A DNA stretch of 64,000 nucleotides from Lysinibacillus pakistanensis. GTDB taxonomy: Bacteria > Bacillota > Bacilli > Bacillales_A > Planococcaceae. The stretch is from NCBI RefSeq assembly GCF_030123245.1, contig NZ_CP126101.1, positions 2,044,501 through 2,108,500 of the forward strand, in the 5' to 3' direction. Below, one piece after another: positions 16,885 to 25,885 of this stretch; the stretch's first letter is position 1; every line of letters starts with the position of its first letter. The position numbers and the translations under genes were made by a program. The notes under the pieces were generated by a model that was not told where the DNA came from, made no database searches, and worked only from the letters and a program-made list of their open reading frames with translations.

Positions 16885-17604
16885 TTACTGATCTTCAATG
16901 ACGATGTATGTAGCTTTAATAGGTCCGTGTACACCTACAATCAGAATCATTTCGATATCAGCAGAGTTACTTGGTCCTGTAATAAAGTTGATACAGGAGG
17001 CGATTTGCTCTCCATCTCTTATTTTTTCACGAATGAAGCGGGCGGCTTGTGTCATACGTGGAACAATTGTACTTTTAGGAATTAAAATAATGGATTTCTC
17101 CGGTAAGAAGCTAACAGATCTACCTTTATTCTTGCTACTAAAAAGTACAGCAGTTCCTGATTCAGCTAATGTTATTTCACTTATGGTAATGCCGATATTT
17201 GCTTTTTCAGCCTGCCGAATATTTTCCTCATGCTGTGCCGAGTTCCATTCATAAAGTTGAATGCCCATTTGTGACCAGTGCTCTGTCATAAATAATGTTA
17301 GGCCATAACGTTCAAAACGCTCATCTCTCCATGTAACTACTGAACGACGTCCATAATTATCTACGACTTTTTGTAAATCCTTCGAAAGATTAGCTGTATT
17401 TGTTAAAATAATGTCTGTATGAATATTTTTACATTGCTCCACCAAAACCTCTACTAATTCATCTTTTGTTGCATCCTTTAGCACTCTCCCTTGTGGCTGA
17501 TATTGCCATATAGGTTGTGTAAGCTCAGTTTTGGGTGCACGTCCAAGCTGCTGAGCGATTTTTGATAAAAAGGCATCTCTATTTTCTATGGTACCTATCA
17601 TCAC
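16885..17604 (-). CDS. lutC: L-lactate utilisation protein LutC
   Basis: A 239-residue LUD/DUF162-domain protein, third subunit of the LutABC L-lactate oxidation complex that converts L-lactate to pyruvate in the cytosol. The domain is evident in [20 protein letters not shown], then [11 protein letters not shown] and [24 protein letters not shown] at 17604 or the adjacent ATG at 17601 may start it; GGAGGAG lies just upstream. It overlaps the end of lutB by 4 bases, so translation is coupled. Confidence 0.95.
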   Translation of the reverse strand: MMIGTIENRDAFLSKIAQQLGRAPKTELTQPIWQYQPQGRVLKDATKDELVEVLVEQCKNIHTDIILTNTANLSKDLQKVVDNYGRRSVVTWRDERFERYGLTLFMTEHWSQMGIQLYEWNSAQHEENIRQAEKANIGITISEITLAESGTAVLFSSKNKGRSVSFLPEKSIILIPKSTIVPRMTQAARFIREKIRDGEQIASCINFITGPSNSADIEMILIVGVHGPIKATYIVIEDQ

Positions 17605-19028
17605 TGCTCTCCTCCTTTAGAACGTTGCTTCAGCCAGTTTCTAAATTTATTTTTATTTGGTGCTGGAAAATCTCTTGTCTCGGTCCATGCTTTTAATGGA
17701 CCAGGGCCATTTGAGATTTTATTGTCTTTAGTAAATGGCGACATTGTAGGTGAGGCCATTTTTGCTGCCATTTTATAAAGGGTAGGGGAGGAGGCACCTA
17801 GACCAAAAGCCTTCATGAGTAATTTTTCAGAAACAGGTGCTCTTCCTTCGTTTTCCACAATTACTTGACGATGCCGATGAATAAGCTGATGTAATGGAAT
17901 TTTCACAGGACAAGCCTCTGTACATGCCCCACACAGTGTGGAGGCATATGGTAACTCCTTAAAATCATCGTAGCCACCTAATAATGGAGAAAGTACAACA
18001 CCCACAGGTCCTGAATAGATGGAGCCGTACGTATGACCACCAACATGACGATAAACAGGACATGCATTGACACATGCTGCACAGCGAATACATTGTAGAA
18101 TTGACTGGAATTCGCCTCCTAAAATATCGGAGCGCCCATTATCAACAATAACTAAATGGAATTCCTCAGGACCATCTGTATCTCCTTCTTCTTTTATCCC
18201 CGTTAAAGTTGTAATATAGCTAGTAAGCTTTTGTCCAACAGCGCTTCTTGTTAATAAACTGACAAGTACCTCCATCTCTTCAAAAGTGGGAACAATTCGT
18301 TCCATGCCCATAACTGTAATTTGAGTTTTTGGCAGGGCAGTCACTAAATCTGCGTTACCTTCATTTGTAACAAGTGTGATAGAGCCGCTCTCTGCAATGG
18401 CAAAATTACAGCCTGTGATGCCAATATCAGCAGTCAAATACTCTTTACGAAGTTTTTCACGGACATAGAGGGCAAGCTCCTCTGGTTTTTCAGTTTTATC
18501 ATAGCCTTGCTTTTCTTTAAAGACGTCTCTAATCTGCTCCTTATTTTTATGCAAGGCTGGAACAACGATGTGGGATGGCGGCTCATGATCATCCACCTGC
18601 AAAATGTATTCACCTAAATCTGTCTCAATAACTTCACAACTAAGCTCTTCTAACACAGTATTTAAGTTGATTTCTTCTGTAACCATTGATTTAGATTTTA
18701 CGATTTTCTTAGCATTTTTCTTTTTTGCAATGCCTCGAATATAGTCTGTAGCTTCTTTTGCAGTTTGCGCAAAGTAAACATGACCACCTCTTTGTGCAAC
18801 ATTTTCACTCAACTGATACAAGTAAAAATCTAAGTTTGCTAGTACATGCTTGCGAATTTCTTCACCATGAGAGCGCCATTCCTCCCAATGACCAAGCTCT
18901 TCAGCCTGTGTAAGTCGACGTGTTTGAAAGCGTTCCTGTGCACTTGACACAGCTCCACGCATAAATGTATTGTCTAACTCCTTTGTTACTCGATCATTAA
19001 ATAGATCGTCACTAGTTTTCATGGCCAT
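17601..19028 (-). CDS. lutB: L-lactate utilisation iron-sulfur protein LutB
   Basis: A 475-residue protein combining an N-terminal LUD domain ([23 protein letters not shown] type motif near residue 215) with a C-terminal 2x[4Fe-4S] ferredoxin module: [15 protein letters not shown] (about 317-331) and [18 protein letters not shown] (about 372-389). It forms the electron-transfer subunit of LutABC. The start ATG follows AAAGGGGG. It lies 19 bases after lutA and overlaps lutC. Confidence 0.95.
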   Translation of the reverse strand: MAMKTSDDLFNDRVTKELDNTFMRGAVSSAQERFQTRRLTQAEELGHWEEWRSHGEEIRKHVLANLDFYLYQLSENVAQRGGHVYFAQTAKEATDYIRGIAKKKNAKKIVKSKSMVTEEINLNTVLEELSCEVIETDLGEYILQVDDHEPPSHIVVPALHKNKEQIRDVFKEKQGYDKTEKPEELALYVREKLRKEYLTADIGITGCNFAIAESGSITLVTNEGNADLVTALPKTQITVMGMERIVPTFEEMEVLVSLLTRSAVGQKLTSYITTLTGIKEEGDTDGPEEFHLVIVDNGRSDILGGEFQSILQCIRCAACVNACPVYRHVGGHTYGSIYSGPVGVVLSPLLGGYDDFKELPYASTLCGACTEACPVKIPLHQLIHRHRQVIVENEGRAPVSEKLLMKAFGLGASSPTLYKMAAKMASPTMSPFTKDNKISNGPGPLKAWTETRDFPAPNKNKFRNWLKQRSKGGEQ

Positions 19029-19047
19029 TGCTATTACCCCCTTTGAT

Positions 19048-19764
19048 CTATTGGCAATTTAATACTTCTGCAATATGCATCACTTTAATTGGCTTTCCCT
19101 GTCGATTAATTCGACCGCCAATATTGATTAAACAACCAGCATCAGCGCCAATTAGGATATCTGCTTCTGTCTGTTCCACATCGTGTACTTTTTCAGTAAC
19201 CATTTCTCCTGAGATGTTGCCCATTTTTACTGAAAAGGTCCCACCAAATCCGCAACAGCGATCTTTTCCTGGCAATTCCACATACTGTAAACCTTTCACT
19301 TGACGTAATAATTTAAGTGGTGCTTCTTTTACTCCAAGTAGACGGGTCATATGGCAGGAGGTATGATAAGTAGCTGTGCTTTCTAAATGGGCTCCTACAT
19401 TCTCAATCTTTAATACATTGACAATAAATTCAGTAAATTCATAGGTTTTATCTGCTAATGCTTGTGCTTTTTGTTCCCAAATAGGGTCCCCCTGAAAAAC
19501 TTCTGGATATTCCTTAAACATATACGCACAGGATCCTGAAGGGGAGACCACATATTCAGCATGTTCAAAGGCTGAAATCATTTTTTTCATGGCATTTTTA
19601 GATTCCTTTACGTAGCCGCTATTATAGGCTGGCTGTCCGCAGCAAATTTGATTTTCTGGAAAGTCAATATCACAGCCAAGTCTTTCAAGTACTTCAACAA
19701 CAGCTTTTCCTACATCCCCTTGAAACATATCAACTAAACAAGTGGCAAATAGTGAAACTTTCAT
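19048..19764 (-). CDS. lutA: L-lactate utilisation protein LutA (CCG domain)
   Basis: About 238 residues with two cysteine-rich CCG motifs: [10 protein letters not shown] (about 40-49) and [11 protein letters not shown] (about 165-175). This is the heterodisulfide-reductase-like subunit of LutABC. The frame extends upstream to 19866, but the ATG at 19764 has AAAAGGAG at correct spacing and begins with the family N-terminus [14 protein letters not shown]. First gene of the operon; an operator-like dyad GGTCATC-T-GATGATT lies 126 bases upstream. Confidence 0.95.
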   Translation of the reverse strand: MKVSLFATCLVDMFQGDVGKAVVEVLERLGCDIDFPENQICCGQPAYNSGYVKESKNAMKKMISAFEHAEYVVSPSGSCAYMFKEYPEVFQGDPIWEQKAQALADKTYEFTEFIVNVLKIENVGAHLESTATYHTSCHMTRLLGVKEAPLKLLRQVKGLQYVELPGKDRCCGFGGTFSVKMGNISGEMVTEKVHDVEQTEADILIGADAGCLINIGGRINRQGKPIKVMHIAEVLNCQ

Positions 19765-19889
19765 GTTTATCGCTCCTTTTAATGTATCTCCAAGATATAA
19801 ACATTTACTAAGTGAGAGAATCACTATCGATCTAATGACGATTGAGCTCTTCTCTAAATGAAACAATTCCCTTTAATCATAATTCAACT

Positions 19890-19904
19890 GGTCATCTGAT
19901 GATT
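19890..19904. promoter_or_regulatory. LutR/FadR-type operator upstream of lutABC
   Basis: GGTCATCTGATGATT is a dyad around one base that matches the perfect site GGTCATC-G-GATGACC at 20904-20918. Its position upstream of lutA fits repression by the adjacent FadR-type regulator. Confidence 0.65.
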
Positions 19905-19977
19905 TTAATGAGGGAAATAGATTGTTTTTATAATACTACAACTTTTTACATGAGTAAAAGTGTTTATCAAAAATTTC

Positions 19978-20013
19978 CAAAAAAATTTTAAAGCTGCCTA
20001 TAATTAGGCAGCT
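19978..20013 (-). terminator. Terminator of lutR
   Basis: Read on the minus strand, AGCTGCCTA pairs with TAGGCAGCT around a 4-base loop and is followed by TTAAAATTTTTTT. Confidence 0.8.
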
Positions 20014-20017
20014 ACTG

Positions 20018-20746
20018 TTATTTCATTGATTCAGTTGTTTCAAAATATTGCATTAAAATCTTTTCCACATTTCTTAAATGGGAAGCCATAGCATGCTTTG
20101 CTAGCTCTTCATTTTGCTGTTTAATGGCAAGGAAGATTTGCATATGCTCATCGTATAGCTGTTCACTTGTTGTTTTTTTAGAATATAGCCAAATCCGACG
20201 TGTCTCTTTCATCGTTTCAATCATTAATCCTGAGACTTGATCTAATATAGTTGCAAGTAGGGGATTTTGAGAAGCTTTTGAAATGGCCGCGTGAAATTGG
20301 AAATCCACTTTTTCACCTAGCTCGCCATCTCCTTGTACACGTTTCATTTCATCCAATATTTGAATCATTGCTTGAATGTCTTCGTCCGTTCGATGGATAG
20401 CTGCACTTGCAGCAGCACCTACTTCAATGATTTTACGTACTTCTAGCAAATGGGAGACATCTTGTTTATTTGTTAAAATCGCTGTCGATAGTGGAAAATC
20501 GAGTTGGCTAGGCTGAATGCTTTTAACAAATGTTCCTGAGCCCTGTTTAATTTCAATTAATCCCATAGCCTTTAAAGCAGAAAGTGCCTCTCTTATAGCA
20601 GATCTACTTACCTGTAATTGCTCTGCAAGCTGTTCAACAGAGTCAAGACGATCACCAGGTTTCAGTGCCCCTGCTCTGATTTTTTCGTAAAGGATTTCAG
20701 ATACTTCCTCATATATTTTTTTCGGTTTAATTTTTCTTAATTCCAA
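20018..20746 (-). CDS. lutR: GntR/FadR-family lactate regulator LutR
   Basis: About 242 residues. The GntR winged helix is at residues 8-70 (PGDRLDSVEQLAEQLQVSRS, then AIREALSALKAMGLIEIKQG), and the all-helical FCD ligand domain fills the rest (LLEVRKIIEVGAAASAAIH ... DFQFHAAISKASQNPLL). An ATG at 20761 has no ribosome binding site, whereas a TTG at 20746 has GAGGTG 7 bases upstream. It is located beside lutABC, and FadR-type dyads lie ahead of both transcription units, so it is the lactate-responsive repressor. Confidence 0.9.
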   Translation of the reverse strand: MELRKIKPKKIYEEVSEILYEKIRAGALKPGDRLDSVEQLAEQLQVSRSAIREALSALKAMGLIEIKQGSGTFVKSIQPSQLDFPLSTAILTNKQDVSHLLEVRKIIEVGAAASAAIHRTDEDIQAMIQILDEMKRVQGDGELGEKVDFQFHAAISKASQNPLLATILDQVSGLMIETMKETRRIWLYSKKTTSEQLYDEHMQIFLAIKQQNEELAKHAMASHLRNVEKILMQYFETTESMK

Positions 20747-20903
20747 GGAGCTACACCTCATTTATGCTCAATCATACCTTTATTATACATGAAGAAAAGT
20801 AATTTACTTACCCTTTAACGTGAATACTTTGTGTAATAGCAATATGGCGAATTTTAAGATTTTGGGAAAATATTGAATTAAGAAAATACAGATAATATCA
20901 TTC

Positions 20904-20918
20904 GGTCATCGGATGACC
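20904..20918. promoter_or_regulatory. Perfect FadR/LutR-type operator upstream of lutR
   Basis: GGTCATCGGATGACC has perfect 7-bp arms around one base. It lies about 160 bases upstream of lutR, suggesting autoregulation, or control of a gene that once followed on the + strand (see 21134-21481). Confidence 0.7.
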
Positions 20919-21864
20919 TAATTTTCTGTTGTTTAACAAAAGGTGGGATAATTTGAAGGTTTATTACAATAATATGTGAGCGTTAGTGTATTTCTTATGC
21001 AAGAAGCTATTTCTACAATAATGGAACGAAATCGACAGAAAAATCAATAGTAGAAAACAGCTTGCAATGTAAAGCCTTTTGGGTATCCTGACCTGAGAGG
21101 GGGAAAAATACTCGATTAATAGCGTGCGTAAAAGTGAATTTGGGATTTAACATTTACACAAAATTCACAGCTGTTGGAGATAGTCATGGGGGATCAGCAT
21201 CTGTAGCGGTAAAAAATGAAGAGGTGTATGGCGGGTTAACGACGCTATTTGTGTCTTAACTGTTGCTGTTTTTGCCTTAAAGTATCTTTATCAACAGCTA
21301 ATATGGCTATTTTTCAAGGAGCGATTTTATGGGCTAGTACCAATTGGTTAGATTATTTTATCCCCTGTTTTCATATAGGGGGGCTACAAATGTGAAGGCA
21401 TGGCCCCCGTTTATTATACTAACGCTATTTATTTTGTTTCCGTGGATTCTAACGATTAAAAGTGCACTTACAGGACATTAAGAAGGCGTAAATATGATAC
21501 TCAAAGATGTAAATGTCTTTGGACAAGCTCTAATATTTATGTCTGAAGACCTTCCTTACATAATCAAGTATTGAATGGTACAATTTACAATAGCTACTAC
21601 GGTTTTAAAAAATGGAAAATTCTGTTTGTAGAAATAACGCGAATTTTGTTGACAGATAATGCAAGTGAAGGGCATAATGCATAGGTACACGAGCAATTAT
21701 CTTTATAATTACTGAGGCTGATTGTGAAATTGTGCATAAGATTATAAGGATAATTCACTTTTTTAACACTTTATTGCCATGAAACGTTCACAATCAGGAA
21801 GGGCGCATTTTACAGTGTTTTTTGGTACGATGGATGCAGTAACTGTAAGGAGCGATTAAAAAAT
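20919..21864. other. 945-bp stretch without an intact gene
   Basis: Between the lutR operator and ccdA no intact reading frame with a ribosome binding site is visible. Several short frames between 21134 and 21481 read like pieces of a membrane protein (listed separately). The remainder is AT-rich and featureless to my reading. Confidence 0.5.
21134..21481 (+). pseudogene. Possible decayed membrane-protein gene
   Basis: Three consecutive frame segments read as plausible protein: one ends SVAVKNEEVYGGLTTLFVS, the next reads VAVFALKYLYQQLIWLFFKE, and the third reads WPPFIILTLFILFPWILTIK. Hydrophobic composition and order suggest one former gene broken by frameshifts and stops. I cannot name the family. 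It lies next to the perfect lutR-type operator, so a lost lactate-related permease or small membrane protein is possible, but this is speculative. Confidence 0.35.
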
Positions 21865-22575
21865 ATGGGAACAGATATTAACGTATTTTTAGCTTTTGGT
21901 GCAGGGTTTTTGAGTTTTATTTCTCCATGTACCCTTCCATTGTATCCAGCATTTTTATCATACATAACGGGTATGACTTTAGATGAGCTAAAATCTGAAC
22001 GAGGTATGATGCAAAAGCGTGCAGTTTTTCACACCTTGTTCTTTTTACTAGGATTTTCAATTATCTTTATTATGATAGGACTAGGAGCATCATTAGCAGC
22101 AGAGTTCTTCCTTAATTATCAAACCTTATTACGTCAGGTTGGGGCTATTTTAATCGTCGTATTTGGTTTAATGATTGTAGGTTTACTACAAATTGACTTT
22201 TTAATGAGGGATCGTAAATTCCAATTTAAAAATAGACCATCAGGTTATTTGGGGTCCGTTCTAATCGGAATAGCCTTTGCAGCTGGTTGGACACCATGTA
22301 CAGGTCCAATTTTAGCGTCGATTATAATGTTAGCTAGTACAAACCCTGGTGCAGGCTTTAGCTATATGCTTGCTTATTATTTAGGCTTTGCGATTCCATT
22401 CTTCGTGTTATCATTCTTTATTTCACGTATGACTTGGATTCGAACACACAGCCAAAAAATAGTGAAAATCGGTGGTTATATAATGATTGCCGTTGGGATA
22501 TTGTTATTCTTTGATGGGTTAACATATATTACACGCTTGTTACAGCCTATTTTCGGTGGATTTACGGGCTTCTAA
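21865..22575 (+). CDS. ccdA: Cytochrome c biogenesis protein CcdA
   Basis: A 236-residue polytopic membrane protein of the CcdA/DsbD-beta family with six predicted helices. The two redox cysteines appear in SPCTLPLYPAF (about residue 21) and GWTPCTGPIL (about residue 140). It carries reducing equivalents from cytosolic thioredoxin across the membrane for cytochrome c maturation and spore-related thiol reduction. The ATG follows AAGGAG. ccdB and ccdC follow on the same strand as in Bacillus subtilis. Confidence 0.95.
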   Translation: MGTDINVFLAFGAGFLSFISPCTLPLYPAFLSYITGMTLDELKSERGMMQKRAVFHTLFFLLGFSIIFIMIGLGASLAAEFFLNYQTLLRQVGAILIVVFGLMIVGLLQIDFLMRDRKFQFKNRPSGYLGSVLIGIAFAAGWTPCTGPILASIIMLASTNPGAGFSYMLAYYLGFAIPFFVLSFFISRMTWIRTHSQKIVKIGGYIMIAVGILLFFDGLTYITRLLQPIFGGFTGF

Positions 22576-22627
22576 TCTGCTAAACTAAAGAGGCATACCG
22601 TACTTTAACGTGGAGGGAGATGAACAG

Positions 22628-22996
22628 ATGCCTACAGTTTTGGTAGTGGATGATACGCTATTTATGCGTGTTGCCATAAGTAATATGTTTACGGAATGGG
22701 GTTATGAGGTAGTCGGCAAGGCTGCCAATGGGAAGGAAGCTGTGGCGATGTATCGAGAGTTACAACCAGATCTTGTCACGATGGATGTAACGATGCCCGT
22801 TATGACAGGTATTGCGGCAGTAAAAACAATCATCCCTGAATTCCCAAATGCAAAAATAATTATGATTACAGCTTTAGGCCAACAAAAATTAATTGTGGAA
22901 GCAATTGAAAGTGGTGCGAAAGATTTTATCACAAAACCATTTGAGCCAGAAAGATTGAAATCTGTAGTTGATCAATTGCTTGGACAAAATTGTTAA
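22628..22996 (+). CDS. ccdB: CheY-like single-domain response regulator CcdB (YneI)
   Basis: A 122-residue receiver domain with no output domain. The acidic pocket is in VVDDTLFMR, the phospho-acceptor Asp in DLVTMDVTMPVMTG, the Thr/Ala in MITALGQQ and the Lys in DFITKPFEPE. Its position between ccdA and ccdC matches YneI/CcdB of Bacillus subtilis, whose role is not established. The ATG at 22628 follows GGAGGGAG. No cognate kinase is adjacent. Confidence 0.9.
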   Translation: MPTVLVVDDTLFMRVAISNMFTEWGYEVVGKAANGKEAVAMYRELQPDLVTMDVTMPVMTGIAAVKTIIPEFPNAKIIMITALGQQKLIVEAIESGAKDFITKPFEPERLKSVVDQLLGQNC

Positions 22997-23021
22997 TTTG
23001 ACATTAGAGGAGGATTTTTTT

Positions 23022-23519
23022 ATGTTAAGCAATATCCCTTCTCACTATTATGTTATAGGTTCGACCATAATGGCCATTTTAATGGGTAGCTTTGTCATGG
23101 TAATACGGATGAGAGCATCCAAAAAACCAACAAATGAGAAGAAAATTATCATTCCACCTATCGCAATGTCTTCAGGTGCGTTAATGTTTTTATTTGAACA
23201 ATTCCGTGTACCGCCTATGCAAATTTTAGAGGCGTCAGCAGTCGGAATGGTGTTCTCAACAATACTAATTGCTACTTCAAAATTTGAAGTAAAGGGACAA
23301 GATATTTATTTAAAACGTTCAAAAGCCTTCGTTTTTATTTTAATTGGGCTATTAGTGTTCCGAGTTGTGGCGAAAATGATATTAAGTAGCTCCATTGATG
23401 TTGGTGAGTTAGCAGGAATGTTTTGGATTTTAGCCTTTGCCATGTTAGTTCCTTGGCGAATTGCCATGCTTGTTCAATTTATCAAAGTCAAAAAAACCAT
23501 TCCGCTTAAAAATTTGTAA
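23022..23519 (+). CDS. ccdC: CcdC family membrane protein (YneJ)
   Basis: About 165 residues with four or five membrane segments, matching CcdC/YneJ, which is encoded after ccdA and ccdB and has an undefined role. The frame is open from 22968, overlapping ccdB, but the ATG at 23022 has GAGGAGG at 8-base spacing. A terminator hairpin follows immediately, ending the ccdABC unit. Confidence 0.9.
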   Translation: MLSNIPSHYYVIGSTIMAILMGSFVMVIRMRASKKPTNEKKIIIPPIAMSSGALMFLFEQFRVPPMQILEASAVGMVFSTILIATSKFEVKGQDIYLKRSKAFVFILIGLLVFRVVAKMILSSSIDVGELAGMFWILAFAMLVPWRIAMLVQFIKVKKTIPLKNL

Positions 23520-23522
23520 AGA

Positions 23523-23556
23523 AAAGCCTACACTAGTGTTTAGTGCAGGCTTTTTA
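23523..23556 (+). terminator. Terminator of ccdABC
   Basis: AAGCCTACACTA pairs with TAGTGCAGGCTT around GTGTT, followed by TTT. Confidence 0.8.
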
Positions 23557-23654
23557 TCGTTTTGGGGGACAGATAGACATCATTGGACTGATATCACTAA
23601 CGAAACGACGGATAGAACTTCAAAAGTGACGGTTTGCTAGCACTAAAATTACTT

Positions 23655-24041
23655 TTAATGGATGGCAGGGAATTTAAGTTTTAAAGTAAATATCTCATCT
23701 TTATAGGTGAAGTCTAAGAAACCTTTATATTTTTGGACCACATCTTTTATAATTGTTGTTCCAAGTCCATCATGCCCCTGTTTTGTTGTGATCTCAGAGC
23801 GGCCAAATAAAGAATCTACAATATCTCTAGGAAGTGGGACTGTATTGTTCTTACAGGTGATAATATATAAGCCGCTTCGTTTATATAGCTGAAGACTAAT
23901 ATTTCCCTGTGCATTATTAAGCTTTTGCCATTCCTGACAGGCTTCAATACTATTGCTAAGTATGTTACCTAATAATGCAACGAGCGATATACTCTTCCAT
24001 AAATTTGATAGTAGCGGATTTTTAGTTTGCCATAGTTTCAA
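23655..24041 (-). pseudogene. Truncated GHKL sensor kinase ATPase domain
   Basis: The frame encodes the C-terminal ATP-binding domain of an AgrC/YdbF-type GHKL histidine kinase: N box LLGNILSNSIEAC, then HDGLGTTIIKDVVQKYKG (G box) and a terminal strand. There is no membrane sensor or dimerisation helix. TKNPLLS runs directly into LWKSISLVALLGN, whereas intact homologues have some 30 residues between these elements, so an internal deletion is also likely. The upstream region encodes a piece of a different protein. Probably a relic. Confidence 0.75.
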
Positions 24042-24180
24042 GTGCCAATTTCAGTGATACTTGCTCAGAATCAAATGTTTGCATCGTCCAGCCTAAATTT
24101 TCTATATATGCAAGATGTACTTTGTCGATATTTTGAGAAGGTTCAGAAGTTCCACCTCTAATTTCTTGGCTTATACTGCA
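24022..24180 (-). pseudogene. Fragment resembling a DUF4830 protein
   Basis: A 52-codon frame ending at 24022 reads, in part, SQNIDKVHLAYIENLGWTMQ and overlaps the start of the kinase relic in another frame. The pattern 'YIENLGW' is like the N-terminal part of secreted DUF4830 proteins. It lacks a start codon; a stop lies directly upstream. It records a recombination or deletion junction with the kinase relic. Confidence 0.5.
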
Positions 24181-24306
24181 TTTTTATTGATTAAAAATTA
24201 GATTATTGCGCTAAGAAATGTTGTGATGCATACGGTATTTATAATTCAGTAACTAAAACTGTATGTAATGTTATTGCTCCATAATTTATCCAAAAATATA
24301 ACAAAG

Positions 24307-24346
24307 AGCTATTATGACATCTTTAATTGTCAAATAGCTTTTTTAT
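24307..24346 (+). terminator. Terminator-like hairpin
   Basis: AGCTATTATGACA pairs with TGTCAAATAGCT, followed by six T residues. No intact gene precedes it on the + strand. Confidence 0.6.
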
Positions 24347-24395
24347 GAATTATTAAGCTCTATGTATAGCATAGCATACCTTGAAAATCCATAAT

Positions 24396-24458
24396 GTAAA
24401 ACATGTTTGACTAAAAAGTGTAAAACCTGTTATACTCTAAATGTAAAACATGTTTTAC
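24396..24458 (+). promoter_or_regulatory. Promoter overlapped by three tandem operators
   Basis: GTAAAACATGTTTGAC (24396), GTAAAACCTGTTATAC (24420) and the perfect palindrome GTAAAACATGTTTTAC (24443) are spaced 24 and 23 bases. A -35 box TTGACT (24407-24412) and a -10 box TATACT (24431-24436) with an 18-base spacer lie inside operators 1 and 2. Binding at any site would block RNA polymerase. The XRE regulator at 24783 is the obvious candidate binder. Confidence 0.8.
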
Positions 24459-24479
24459 TTATAAGGAGTTGCATTTTGA

Positions 24480-24782
24480 GTGGATTGGCTGTTATTCGTC
24501 TTTTTGGGTGTAATAGTAATTACAGTTGTTTTAATTTTCCTAACACTTGGTTCATTAGTGTCATTAGGAGATGAAAGAAAAAAGTTTATTAAAATGCGTG
24601 CACAATCTTATGCTTTTAGTGTGGTCATCGCCTTGCTGTTGATTGAAATCGGTCAGAATTTATATCTTTCATTTTTTTCGAGCGGCTACTCTGGAGGAAT
24701 AAATCCTTATATTTTCTTAGTAGTGGTGTCTATCGTTTATTTAATTACATTATTAGTGTATAAAAAGAAATATGGTGATTAG
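24480..24782 (+). CDS. Small membrane protein paired with an XRE regulator
   Basis: A 100-residue protein with three predicted membrane helices (residues about 2-25, 40-62 and 75-95) that I cannot assign to a characterised family. The GTG start has AAGGAG 11 bases upstream. Its stop codon directly abuts the ATG of the XRE gene, so the pair is translationally coupled. Membrane protein plus 65-residue XRE pairs are common in Firmicutes; the membrane partner may sense a signal and sequester the regulator (inference). Confidence 0.8.
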   Translation: MDWLLFVFLGVIVITVVLIFLTLGSLVSLGDERKKFIKMRAQSYAFSVVIALLLIEIGQNLYLSFFSSGYSGGINPYIFLVVVSIVYLITLLVYKKKYGD

Positions 24783-24980
24783 ATGCAAAATAAAATACAA
24801 GAAATTAGGAAGGCTTTAAAATTGTCGCAGGAAGAATTAGCGAAATTATGTGATGTATCAAGGCAAACTATCAATGCAGTTGAAAATAATAAATACGACC
24901 CTTCGCTTTCACTAGCTTTTGATTTAGCGAAAAATTTGAAAACTACTGTTGACGAACTATTTGATTCAGAAAAAACATGA
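24783..24980 (+). CDS. Small XRE-family regulator
   Basis: A 65-residue protein that is only a helix-turn-helix: KIQEIRKALKLSQEELAKLC, then DVSRQTINAVENNKYDPSLS, and a C-terminal helix KNLKTTVDELF. This is the type found after small membrane proteins. The ATG follows the stop of the upstream gene with no gap. Three matching operators over the shared promoter (24396-24458) imply negative autoregulation. Confidence 0.88.
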   Translation: MQNKIQEIRKALKLSQEELAKLCDVSRQTINAVENNKYDPSLSLAFDLAKNLKTTVDELFDSEKT

Positions 24981-25885
24981 ATTAAAAGTAGGGTAACATT
25001 CAATAAAGCTAAACAAAAGTAATTAGTCGAAGCAAATCCTCTTAATGTGACCATAGGGGTACAAATGCAACTAAAAAAAGCTCCTTATAACATCGCAAGT
25101 AAATATGAAAGTATTGAATGCAGATGCTCACTAACCAACCTACATTCAAGGAAATCAAAGATTAATATAAAGGAGCTAATTGAAAAAAGCTAATCCAAAT
25201 AGAAGATTCCACTCAATTCGGAAATTTAGTAGGTCATTCTAAAAAGGTTAAACCGTATTTTTTTCATTTGAAAGTGCACATAAAGAGTAGTAAATGGGTA
25301 ATCATTCATAGTATATTTTGAAGATAATGCCTTTGCTACTCTATTTTTATAAAATCCAAAGTTCAATCTATTAAAGAGAAGCGTTGTCCCTTTTCAATAA
25401 ATTTTACAATAGCTATTTAAGGAAAGTTTAAAACAAGTGGAATTTGTACCATTTTAACAAGAGCTACGTCAAATTTTATAATTGATTTAGAAATAACATA
25501 AATACAGCATTTTATGAAAAGAATTTCATTTGCAATTTTATTTCTTTCTTTTTTCCCTATTTCTAATCAGTTATAGTGAAGGGGAACAGGCAAAAGATAA
25601 CAATATATCATATCTCTCCATTTTCTGTCGTAAAGCAGTGATTCCACTTTTAAAAAAGCAGAAGACCAATTTCCAAGGCATATCGTTATATTGGATGTAG
25701 GTTATAATTTGCTCAAAGTGCTTTGCCTGCTTCTACAGGTAAAATGACCTCAATATCATTCTCCTTGTTAAATATCTGGGTCAAATTATAGCAGCGGGGT
25801 AAAGTGGTCATGCATCCATTGTTCTGCAAGGGTTTATTTTTCTATAGATAAAAACGCCACACAACGAATTTGTGCAGCGTAGCCA
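24981..25885. other. 900-bp decayed, gene-poor stretch
   Basis: No intact gene. AGCTCCTTATA at about 25080 and TATAAAGGAGCT at about 25172 form an imperfect inverted repeat about 90 bases apart, compatible with the ends of a small mobile-element relic. A broken signal-peptide frame lies at 25514 (listed separately). The stretch separates ccdC from yneK, which are neighbours in Bacillus subtilis. Confidence 0.5.
25514..25576 (+). pseudogene. Signal-peptide fragment of a broken exported-protein gene
   Basis: ATG frame MKRISFAILFLSFFPISNQL then stop, a classical lysine-rich plus hydrophobic signal peptide. The +1 frame continues as SEGEQAKDNNISYLSIFCRK and then stops at about 25700. The simplest reading is a frameshifted gene for a small exported protein of unknown family. 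Confidence 0.4.
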
